Assembly (NCBI RefSeq): GCF_033095945.1
Contig: NZ_AP026800.1
Span: forward strand, 1,612,001 to 1,676,000
DNA from: Bombiscardovia apis
GTDB taxonomy: Bacteria > Actinomycetota > Actinomycetes > Actinomycetales > Bifidobacteriaceae
Reading direction: 5' to 3'
DNA: 64,000 nt
Part shown: positions 57,516 through 64,000 of the stretch, in pieces
How positions within the stretch are numbered: position 1 is the stretch's first letter
Layout of the letters: each line of letters begins with the position of its first letter
Program-made: the position numbers and the translations under genes
Notes under the pieces: generated by a model
What the model was told of the DNA's origin: nothing
Seen by the model: the letters and a program-made list of their open reading frames with translations, nothing else
The model's database searches: none

Positions 57516-58835
57516 TTAATCCTCAGCCTTGTACTCGTCCAAGTAGCCCTGAATCTTCTTGGCAGACTTGGTCAGGTCGGCTTGAATGTCGTCGCCGGTG
57601 CGAGCCGTGTTCTGAGTCAGGGAGTCAACAGTGGCGGAGATATCTCCGAAGCCACCCTTGAGGCCGGCAATACCGATGTAAGACTTATCGGTGTTCTCGG
57701 CGACCTTGGCGATGAGCGGACGCTTGGAAAGCTCGTCGCTAGTAACCGTCGTGTTGTTCGGCGGGTAAGCGGAGCCCAAAGACCATGTAACCTGGTTGTC
57801 GTGGTTGTTGTAGTACTTGAAGAAGTCGTAGATACCCTTCTTCTTGGCATCATCCTTGACCTGAGAAGTGACCCACCAATACAGACCAGTGGAACCAGTG
57901 TTGGAACCCTTCTTGCCGTCAGGATAAATGTAGGAGCCCTCGCCACCGGGAACTGGGAAGAGGTCGTGGTTGATGCCCTTATCGGTAGCAGCCTGATCCT
58001 CCCAAGGTCCAACAATTACCATGGCTGACTGGCCGGACTCGAAGGATTCGCGAGCAGCAGTGTCGTCCATGCCAGCCTTGGAATAACCGGCCTTGTAGAA
58101 GTCGCGCATCTTCTCAAGGAAGGCCTTGTTCTCAGGCGTATCCAAGGAAATCTTGCCCTTGCTGTCGTAGATGCCAGTGCCGTTGCCCTTGAGGAAGGGT
58201 GCCCAGCCAGCGTCAGAAAGCGCCATACCGTACTGCTTCTTGGCAGGATCGGTCAGCTTCTGAGCGGTCTCAAGGAGCTGATCCCAAGTCTTGGGGTAGT
58301 CAGCATCGGTGAGGCCAGCAGCCTTCCACATGTCGGTGTTGTACCACACGGTGGTGGGAGCGTAGCCCATAGGAACTGCGCACTGCTGCTTCTTACCGTC
58401 AACCGTGAACTCAGTCTGAGCGGTCACGTTAGGCAAGTAATCCTTGGTGCCATTGGAGGCATCGTCGTAGAAGTCCTGCACGCACTGGAAGGTGCCGTCA
58501 ATGGACCAGCCTTGGCCGTTGTCGGCGCCAGTGGTCACAAAGTCGGGGCCGTCGCCGGAGGTAACCTTGGTGACCATAGTCTCGCCAATGGTTGACCAAG
58601 GCTGAAGCTGAGCATCAATGTGATACTGCTTCTGCGAAGCGTTAAAGTTGTCTACAATCTTCTTGAGGGTCTTGCCGTCTGCCTCAGAGAAGCCGTGCCA
58701 CATCGTAATGTTGGTCACGCCGTCTTTAGAGCCAGAATCGCTACCATTCGAGCTACCGCAGCCCGAAAGCCCCACAGTGCCCAGCGTGGCCAGAGCCACA
58801 GCTGCAACAGCTGCTTTCTTGAATACCTTCATCAT
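57516..58835 (-). CDS. Sugar ABC transporter substrate-binding lipoprotein
   Basis: 439 residues from ATG 58835, preceded by AGGAAAGGAA. A second ATG follows at once. A signal peptide ends in the lipobox LSGC, so Cys is lipid-anchored outside. Family 1 solute-binding features follow: ITMWHGFSEADGKTLKKIVD, GDGPDFVTTGADNGQGW and PVPGGEGSYIYPDGKKGSN. It captures the sugar for the two permeases downstream. Arabino-oligosaccharide is the likely ligand from the flanking GH43 genes. The promoter overlaps a LacI-type palindrome at 58986. Confidence 0.95.
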   Translation of the reverse strand: MMKVFKKAAVAAVALATLGTVGLSGCGSSNGSDSGSKDGVTNITMWHGFSEADGKTLKKIVDNFNASQKQYHIDAQLQPWSTIGETMVTKVTSGDGPDFVTTGADNGQGWSIDGTFQCVQDFYDDASNGTKDYLPNVTAQTEFTVDGKKQQCAVPMGYAPTTVWYNTDMWKAAGLTDADYPKTWDQLLETAQKLTDPAKKQYGMALSDAGWAPFLKGNGTGIYDSKGKISLDTPENKAFLEKMRDFYKAGYSKAGMDDTAARESFESGQSAMVIVGPWEDQAATDKGINHDLFPVPGGEGSYIYPDGKKGSNTGSTGLYWWVTSQVKDDAKKKGIYDFFKYYNNHDNQVTWSLGSAYPPNNTTVTSDELSKRPLIAKVAENTDKSYIGIAGLKGGFGDISATVDSLTQNTARTGDDIQADLTKSAKKIQGYLDEYKAED

Positions 58836-58985
58836 GTTCCTTTCCTCATTGAGAAAGATTCTCGACAGTTCAGCGTCTTGGTTCGGCTGCAATCTTCGCA
58901 GTTCAGCCACTCCGCTAAGTCGGCAACATCTGGTTATGCTTCCTCACACGTCCACGCCGCCAACTGTTTCCAGCCGCGAAACATG

Positions 58986-59001
58986 TTTGCAACGTTGCAA
59001 A
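58986..59001. promoter_or_regulatory. LacI-type operator over the transport-gene transcription start
   Basis: TTTGCAACGTTGCAAA is a perfect 16-base palindrome just after the -10 box of the binding-protein promoter, where a repressor would block start. A second palindrome AAACATGTTT (58979-58988) overlaps it. The core CAACGTT is shared with the other sites of this locus. Confidence 0.8.
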
Positions 59002-59005
59002 TCAA

Positions 59006-59034
59006 ATATTACCAAGTTCTTCATCGTTGTACAA
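59006..59034 (-). promoter_or_regulatory. Promoter of the binding-protein/permease operon
   Basis: On the minus strand TTGTAC (59029-59034) and TAATAT (59006-59011) are exactly 17 bases apart. The predicted transcription start falls within the 58986-59001 palindrome. The leader is about 165 bases. Confidence 0.75.
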
Positions 59035-59074
59035 ATTACCTTTTGGGTCGCCGGAAAAATTACGCGCAATGCCG

Positions 59075-60070
59075 CTACTGGTGGGAGCCGTCGGGCGGTA
59101 GGACCTCGCGTGTCGTCGGAGTCCACTGATTATCGGGCTCGGGCACACCAAAGTCCGGCCCCTGCCCGCTCCAGCTCACCACACCCACTCGGGCATGGCG
59201 GTTGGGATCAAAGAGCGGATCGCCCTCAATCTCGGTGTAGTTACGGGCATGGTAAATCATCAAGTCCTGGGAATCATCTTCCGAAACCGTAAAGGAATTA
59301 TGCCCAGGTCCGTACTGGTGGTTGGCCTCGCAAGTCTTAAAGACAGGCTGAGCGCTCTTGGCCCAAGACTTCGGGTCGAGCAAGTCAGCATCTTCCCGAG
59401 CCGTAAGCATTCCCACAGCGTAGGGTACGCCGGTGCCCGAGGCCGAATAGGTGAGATATATCATGCCATCGTGGCGCAAAACTGCCGGGCCTTCGTTGAC
59501 CTTAAAATCAATGCATTCCCAGTCATATTCGGGCTTGGAAAGCATGACCGGCTCGCTGTCGAGCGTCCAAGGATTCTTCATCCGCGCTATATACAGGTTG
59601 GAATTACCCTCGATTGCCGGGTCTTTTTGGGCCCAAATCAGGTATTGCACCCCGCCAATTACCGCGGTTGTGGCATCGAGAGAGAAGGAGTCGATAGGCG
59701 TCTCAATCTGCCCTTTCTCCACCCAGTTGCTACTCATAGGGTCTTCGTCGGTGTTTTCCAAGACATACATGCGATGCGTAGGCAAATCTTGGGAACCAAA
59801 GTCCTCTTGGGCCGCCGCAAAGTAGATATACCAAGCATTGCCCACCCGGTGAATTTCCGGTGCCCAAATATACCGGCTCATAGGGCCGGACTCGTGCTTG
59901 CGCCAGAGAGTCTTCTCTTCAGCCTGCTGCAAATCGTTGATACGCTCCGCTTTGCGCAAGATAATACGGTCGTACTCAGGGTGCGATCCAGTGAAATAGT
60001 AGGTGTCCTTATACTTCACTACCCACGGATCTGCCCGCTGTAGCACAATCGGATTGTGATATTGCGTCAT
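59075..60070 (-). CDS. GH43 intracellular arabinofuranosidase (exo-arabinanase-like)
   Basis: 331 residues without a signal peptide. The five-bladed propeller start QRADPWVVKYKDTYYFTGSH gives the catalytic base Asp14. SLDATTAVI holds the pKa-modulating Asp near 134, and KVNEGPAVLRHDG the acid Glu near 196. APEIHRVGNAWYIYFAA is typical of GH43 enzymes acting on arabinan or arabino-oligosaccharides. It would release L-arabinose in the cytoplasm from imported fragments. A LacI-type operator lies 40 bases upstream. Confidence 0.9.
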   Translation of the reverse strand: MTQYHNPIVLQRADPWVVKYKDTYYFTGSHPEYDRIILRKAERINDLQQAEEKTLWRKHESGPMSRYIWAPEIHRVGNAWYIYFAAAQEDFGSQDLPTHRMYVLENTDEDPMSSNWVEKGQIETPIDSFSLDATTAVIGGVQYLIWAQKDPAIEGNSNLYIARMKNPWTLDSEPVMLSKPEYDWECIDFKVNEGPAVLRHDGMIYLTYSASGTGVPYAVGMLTAREDADLLDPKSWAKSAQPVFKTCEANHQYGPGHNSFTVSEDDSQDLMIYHARNYTEIEGDPLFDPNRHARVGVVSWSGQGPDFGVPEPDNQWTPTTREVLPPDGSHQ

Positions 60071-60109
60071 ATTCCATTCCCATCAAGTCATCATTGAACT
60101 ACTCACAAC

Positions 60110-60123
60110 TTACAACGTTATAA
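60110..60123. promoter_or_regulatory. LacI-type operator before the intracellular GH43 gene
   Basis: TTACAACGTTATAA, identical to the site at 63726. It lies 40 bases before the GH43 start, next to a TATATT that may be the -10 box (60123-60128). Confidence 0.75.
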
Positions 60124-60162
60124 ATATACACCATCACCAGCAATCCACCCGCTTCCCCCAAC

Positions 60163-60199
60163 AGAAAAACAAGGGTGCCGCCCAAAAGCGGCGACACCC
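60163..60199 (-). terminator. Terminator after the endo-arabinanase gene
   Basis: On the minus strand GGGTGTCGCC (60190-60199) pairs with GGCGGCACCC (60173-60182) across 7 bases and is followed by TTGTTTTT. It ends the endo-arabinanase transcript. Confidence 0.85.
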
Positions 60200-60200
60200 T

Positions 60201-60214
60201 TTATAACGTTATAC
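60201..60214. promoter_or_regulatory. LacI-type operator between endo-arabinanase stop and terminator
   Basis: TTATAACGTTATAC shares the AACGTTATA core. It is 78 bases (about 7.5 turns) from the 60110 site, so a looped repressor complex over the GH43 promoter is possible. Confidence 0.65.
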
Positions 60215-60240
60215 ACCGTAAGCGTATAAAACTTACTGCT

Positions 60241-63200
60241 CTAGCTGCGAGTTGAAAGTGTACGAACGCACAAAGCAAGGCAGACTACAGCCAAGGCCAG
60301 CGAAGTTGCTCCCGCAACAACTACTGGCCCAATGAAGGCTCCAGTCTTAGCCAATTCAGGGTCAGCTATTGCGCCAACCTGAGTTTTTGACAAGTTCTGC
60401 GGGTCCACGCGAGAAGCCTTGCTCTTGCCCCCCTTCTCAATCTCCGCTTGAGCAGCACTAGCAAGAGCCGGATCAGCCTCGCTATGTTGTGATGGGCCTG
60501 CAACTACCTGTGCCGGATGAGACTCTTCTACAATTACACTCGGCGCAGGCGCAGCAGTAGGGGCACCAGGATCATGCGGCAACATACCACCACCATTGTT
60601 GTGCTCAACGGGATCTTGGGCTGGGTCAACAGCATCCCCTGGCTGCGCAGGTTTAGGATTGTCACCATCTTCAGTAGGGCAAACAACGAAAGGACTCGAC
60701 GAATCACCGAGGACCCTCGAGCCCCAAACTGCTACCGCTCCCCCAGCAGCTGGCACATCAGCACCAGCGTTGGTAAAGACATCGCCGCCCACACCGCTAA
60801 AAACAAGCCGCTTCTGCCCGTATTCGTCTACCTGAGTGGCCAGCGCAAGCACGTAATGCCCGTGAATCTTACTAGCCGCAGCAGCATGGTTAGCTTGAAT
60901 CTCTAGGCTAGAACCGTTGAGTTTCCATGTGCCCCTAGCAATTCCGCCCAAACTACCGTCAGCTTTGAGCTCCAATTTCCGCGCCTGATAGACCCCGGCA
61001 GCCGTAGCCGCGCCTCCTGTGTAGAAGCTCGTGGGATCATGCACGGCAATCTCATATTCTCCAGGCAAGAGGTCAGCACTCGGCGCAGCCCCCAGCTCTT
61101 GCGAATACTCGTAGGGCGAAGAAACCAACCACCCGTCGGCCGTCGTCATCATCTGGTTGACCCGCACCTGATGCTCTTCCAAATTGCCGGAAGTGCGCAC
61201 AAAGCGAGAGTGGTACACGTTGTAAACCGCACCGTCATCATCGGTCAGTACAGCATTACCGCCCTGAGCCGTCATGGCTTCATGCTGTCCCGGCTGGTTT
61301 ACTGAACTCATAATCCGCAAGCCCCTATTCACGATTTTGTCATCGGTGAGCTTGCGGGTATATACAGCCGAATTACCATTTTGGTCGAGATAAGGACCCG
61401 TTATTGAGCGGGAGCGGAATTCGCGCATCTGATAGCCACCCGTTTGCGTGAGTCCGCCGTAGGAGAGCATCAGATACCACCACTCTCCCTGCTTCACCAA
61501 AGCCGAGCCTTCGCCAGAATTGCCGAAGCCGCCAGCCAATTTGTGACCATAGTATGCATCCGACACATTAGCTTGGGTTGGGTAGTTCGTAGAATAGTCA
61601 CGCAAACCCGTCGCTGGGTCGAGCTTAATCATCCAGATTCCGCCAAACCAAGAGCCGAAGCTCATCCACATATCGCCGTTGTCGTCATACTTTACACAGG
61701 CATCTATCATGTTTAGACCCGTATCTTCCAAGCTGGAGTAGCGAGTTAAGTCTGCGTTGGCACCCAAGACGCGCGGCACATCAGTTTGATTCACGTTGGA
61801 AGCTTGGAAACCTGAATAAATAACTGGCCCAACGTACGTCCAATCGCCCTCAATGTCGTCGGCAGTCAAGAGCACCATTACAGACTTTTGGTAGGGGAAG
61901 CCACCGCCATTGATGCTCATATACATGCACCACTTGCCCATGCTCTTGTTCCAAATCACCTCAGGAGCCCACATATTACCAGCCACATCTGGGTTGGAGG
62001 CTTGCTTAGGCCAAGCATTCCAGATAGCAGCGAAGACGTTCTCATAGTCAGTGCTGAGGTTGTTAGTAAAGGGCTCCCAGTGCTTCAAATCTGTGCTGCG
62101 TGCCCAAGCCCGGTGAGAGCCAAACACATAGTACTTGCCGTTGGCTTTCACAATTGATGGGTCGTGCGAAGATACGCGGGTGTGACTCGTGTCAGCTCCG
62201 GCGGAGAGCGGCTGCACACTAACATTCACTTGCTTAGTCACTGGCCTGGGCAGGTTGGCAGCGCTCACGGTTGCCGTAAGGGCCACACTGATCGCATCGC
62301 CACAGTCAGGGCGCTGTACTTTAACTGCCACATTCTGGGAACCAGCAATAGGCCCCTCCACGCTTAGCGCCTTAGAATTGGCTGATTTCCAAGCAATAGT
62401 GCCTTCAATTTGGTAGGCAGGCAAGCTCAGAGTAGTCGGCAGCAGGAAGTCGCCGCGCACATCGTTTGCACCATCTATTTGCACAGCATCGGCAACTTTT
62501 GCTGCCAGCCCATCGGCATCTACTCGCTGAGGAATCACAATCTCGAAGGTTCGTGTCACAGCTTGAACCGGCTGAGCCATGCCCGCTAGAGGCTGGGCGC
62601 TTACAGTCAGCTCTACACGCTGATCCTGGCTTGATTGGTGCACCCGAGCCTGATGCTGGGCAGAGTCAATAGATACTGCAGCCGGGTTTGATGAAGTCCA
62701 CTGCAACTGAGAAGCAGCTGTAGAAGCAGGCAGGGCGAAATCAGTCTGCGCAGAAGCAGGCAAGCTTAGCTCCTGCAACTGGCTCGCCAACAGTCGACTC
62801 ACCCCTTCTGCGGGCAGGCTTTCAGCAACCTGCTCGGGAGTGAGAGCCTGGTCAAATACAGCAAACGATTTGACACTTCCATGAAAGAACCCATCGCCAA
62901 CTCCGGGATAGCGCGACTGCCCGATGACGTTATGGGTATGGTTGCCAAACTGGGCAGGATTCACCGAAGCTCGCGCGGAACCAACCTTACTGCCGTCCAA
63001 GTAGAGCGTTACCTCGTTGGTACTGCCGTCAATGGTAGCAGTAAGCGTTTGGTATTCATCGATAGAAAGATTTTGGGAAGCCGAGAAGAAGGTTTCTCCA
63101 GCGCCGTTGCCGTGAGAAGTAATCGACGTATAGAGCGAAGTGTGCGTAGAAGTGGCCCAAGAGCCTTGATTTGCCTGCCCAGTGCCGCCAAGAGACCACA

Positions 63201-63633
63201 AGTAGGTCCAAGGACCAGAGGCGTTAAAGGTATCGTTTTTCACGACAGTCGAGATAGTCACGCTTGAGCGCTGAGCCAAGAGCCCGTCCGGCAACTTTAC
63301 GTAATAGTCGCCCTGCATAGCCAAAGCCCCATTTTCCAATACTGCCGAAGCCGCCCCATCTTGCGCATTGAGCAAGCGGGCCGAGCCTATTGCCGCCTCA
63401 GAACCGGAATTCGCTAAAGTCTGGTCTCCAGCCCGTAAACTCGCAAAATTATAGTCAACTATAGGGGCTGGCAGTGGTTGCCCGGAGCGCGGCGAGGTCT
63501 GCGATGCCAAAGCCGACGGGGCCAACATGGCAAAAGCCAGAGCCAGAGCCAAGCAGCTTGCCCAAGCCAGCATCCATGCCGCTTTGAGCTTGCCCGGGCT
63601 TATTCCCTTGCGATAGTTACTTATATGCCTCAT
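60241..63633 (-). CDS. Cell-wall-anchored GH43 endo-arabinanase with LamG and Ig-like domains
   Basis: 1130 residues from ATG 63633, with GGAGGAG 7 bases upstream. A longer frame to 63717 lacks a site. Order: signal peptide (1-45, LALALAFAMLAPSALAS); a LamG/concanavalin-like domain about 50-270 (EVTLYLDGSKVGSARASVNP); two bacterial Ig-like domains about 280-475; GH43 about 488-840, with the base in SHDPSIVKANGKYYVFGSH, DACVKYDDNGDMWMSFGSW and acid Glu in NSGEGSALVKQGEWWYLML; a small beta domain about 855-965; a Pro/Glu-rich linker. It ends in LAKTG near 1093 with a membrane helix and basic end, a sortase signal. It would cut arabinan at the cell surface. Confidence 0.88.
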   Translation of the reverse strand: MRHISNYRKGISPGKLKAAWMLAWASCLALALAFAMLAPSALASQTSPRSGQPLPAPIVDYNFASLRAGDQTLANSGSEAAIGSARLLNAQDGAASAVLENGALAMQGDYYVKLPDGLLAQRSSVTISTVVKNDTFNASGPWTYLWSLGGTGQANQGSWATSTHTSLYTSITSHGNGAGETFFSASQNLSIDEYQTLTATIDGSTNEVTLYLDGSKVGSARASVNPAQFGNHTHNVIGQSRYPGVGDGFFHGSVKSFAVFDQALTPEQVAESLPAEGVSRLLASQLQELSLPASAQTDFALPASTAASQLQWTSSNPAAVSIDSAQHQARVHQSSQDQRVELTVSAQPLAGMAQPVQAVTRTFEIVIPQRVDADGLAAKVADAVQIDGANDVRGDFLLPTTLSLPAYQIEGTIAWKSANSKALSVEGPIAGSQNVAVKVQRPDCGDAISVALTATVSAANLPRPVTKQVNVSVQPLSAGADTSHTRVSSHDPSIVKANGKYYVFGSHRAWARSTDLKHWEPFTNNLSTDYENVFAAIWNAWPKQASNPDVAGNMWAPEVIWNKSMGKWCMYMSINGGGFPYQKSVMVLLTADDIEGDWTYVGPVIYSGFQASNVNQTDVPRVLGANADLTRYSSLEDTGLNMIDACVKYDDNGDMWMSFGSWFGGIWMIKLDPATGLRDYSTNYPTQANVSDAYYGHKLAGGFGNSGEGSALVKQGEWWYLMLSYGGLTQTGGYQMREFRSRSITGPYLDQNGNSAVYTRKLTDDKIVNRGLRIMSSVNQPGQHEAMTAQGGNAVLTDDDGAVYNVYHSRFVRTSGNLEEHQVRVNQMMTTADGWLVSSPYEYSQELGAAPSADLLPGEYEIAVHDPTSFYTGGAATAAGVYQARKLELKADGSLGGIARGTWKLNGSSLEIQANHAAAASKIHGHYVLALATQVDEYGQKRLVFSGVGGDVFTNAGADVPAAGGAVAVWGSRVLGDSSSPFVVCPTEDGDNPKPAQPGDAVDPAQDPVEHNNGGGMLPHDPGAPTAAPAPSVIVEESHPAQVVAGPSQHSEADPALASAAQAEIEKGGKSKASRVDPQNLSKTQVGAIADPELAKTGAFIGPVVVAGATSLALAVVCLALCVRTLSTRS

Positions 63634-63725
63634 TACACATCTCCTCCTTGAACATGTGCCGCATACACGGAGACATCTGTGCACCCCCCGTATATGCGGC
63701 TGCTCATCACTGAGCACAACTCATG

Positions 63726-63739
63726 TTACAACGTTATAA
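63726..63739. promoter_or_regulatory. LacI-type operator before the endo-arabinanase gene
   Basis: TTACAACGTTATAA, same as at 60110. On the minus strand it holds a TATAAC that may be the -10 box, with TTGCGC about 18 bases upstream. A bound repressor would cover the promoter. Confidence 0.75.
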
Positions 63740-63812
63740 AGATGTGATACAAGAAAGGCGCAAATAGAGGCGATTGCCGCTGCCCTCTGCACCTAAGCTG
63801 CAGAAAACTCAC

Positions 63813-64000
63813 CTAGTTCCGTTGAGAGGCTGGGAGCTCGCGTGTGGAGTTGCGGATCACTAGCGTTGAAGTTACCTTGCGGAAGACGTGCTCGTCTGGG
63901 GCGATGCCGAGGGGCTGAACGCCATCGATGCGGTCTTTTAAGACGCGCACTGAAAGCCGGGCCACAGCCTCCAAGCCCGGCGAAATTGAAGTGAGCGCGG
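63813..64000 (-). CDS. LacI-family transcriptional regulator (C-terminal part only)
   Basis: The last 62 codons are in the window, ending at TAG 63813-63815. LTSISPGLEAVARLSVRVL, DRIDGVQPLG and VTSTLVIRNSTRELP are the typical end of the sugar-binding domain of LacI/GalR regulators (the STLVxRxST motif). The DNA-binding N-terminus is beyond the window. As the gene next to the arabinan locus, and with LacI-type palindromes at four promoters or spacers, it is the probable repressor, released by arabinose or an arabino-oligosaccharide. Confidence 0.85.
   Translation of the reverse strand, partial: ALTSISPGLEAVARLSVRVLKDRIDGVQPLGIAPDEHVFRKVTSTLVIRNSTRELPASQRN

Overview
The window reads as chromosomal DNA of a Bifidobacteriaceae actinobacterium, most likely Bifidobacterium. 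The pointers are a PNPase with a long Arg/Ser/Glu tail, an actinobacterial opcA beside zwf, a type I-C CRISPR-Cas locus, an arabinan-use locus with sortase-anchored enzymes, and GC-rich codon use in the core genes. Species cannot be told from the sequence alone.

Layout. 1-10.8 kb is core genome, all on the minus strand: a DivIVA-like coiled-coil protein (cut by the window edge), a pyroglutamyl-peptidase-like protein, a laccase-domain protein, an aldo/keto reductase, a DUF2207 membrane protein with LemA, PNPase and ribosomal protein S15. 10.9-15.9 kb is an A/T-rich defence island: an ABC-three-component (ABC-3C) set (DUF3732-type ATPase, middle component, nuclease-like effector) preceded by a separate PD-(D/E)xK nuclease with a QxxxY motif. 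16-18.8 kb holds an MFS transporter with an apparent ATT start, a small reading frame bracketed by G11 and G9 tracts, a small unknown gene and tRNA-Gly. 18.9-28.2 kb is a complete type I-C CRISPR-Cas locus: 14 repeats, a leader, then cas2, cas1, cas4, cas7, cas8c, cas5 and cas3, with cas3 broken in its HD nuclease domain by a one-base shift.

28.3-43.2 kb carries a DUF4190-like membrane protein next to a NarL-type two-component system, a SWIM/SNF2 helicase, a BspA-like surface protein with an LPPAG-type sorting signal, an FtsX-like permease coupled to an ABC ATPase that has lost its catalytic motifs, an FMN reductase, an ATP-grasp-like protein and an HD-domain protein. 43.3-43.5 kb is a 21-bp-periodic array of CCTAGG palindromes. 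43.9-44.7 kb is a toxin-antitoxin pair whose toxin is frameshifted.

45-50.7 kb is the oxidative pentose phosphate cluster: zwf-opcA-pgl-gntK on the plus strand, converging with gnd. Glucose 6-phosphate or gluconate enters, and NADPH and ribulose 5-phosphate leave. Then come Kup, TatD and a frameshifted membrane protein. 55.5-64 kb is an arabinan/arabino-oligosaccharide locus: a cell-wall-anchored GH43 endo-arabinanase cuts polymer outside the cell, a binding protein with two permeases imports the fragments (no ATPase gene here, so a shared MsmK-type ATPase is inferred), and a cytoplasmic GH43 exo-enzyme finishes them. A LacI regulator, of which only the C-terminus lies in the window, sits upstream, and four palindromes with a CAACGTT or TAACGTT core mark the likely operators.

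Caution: cas3, the toxin and the membrane protein at 54.5-55.2 kb each need a single-base correction to be intact. Either these are real lesions or the underlying assembly carries indel errors.
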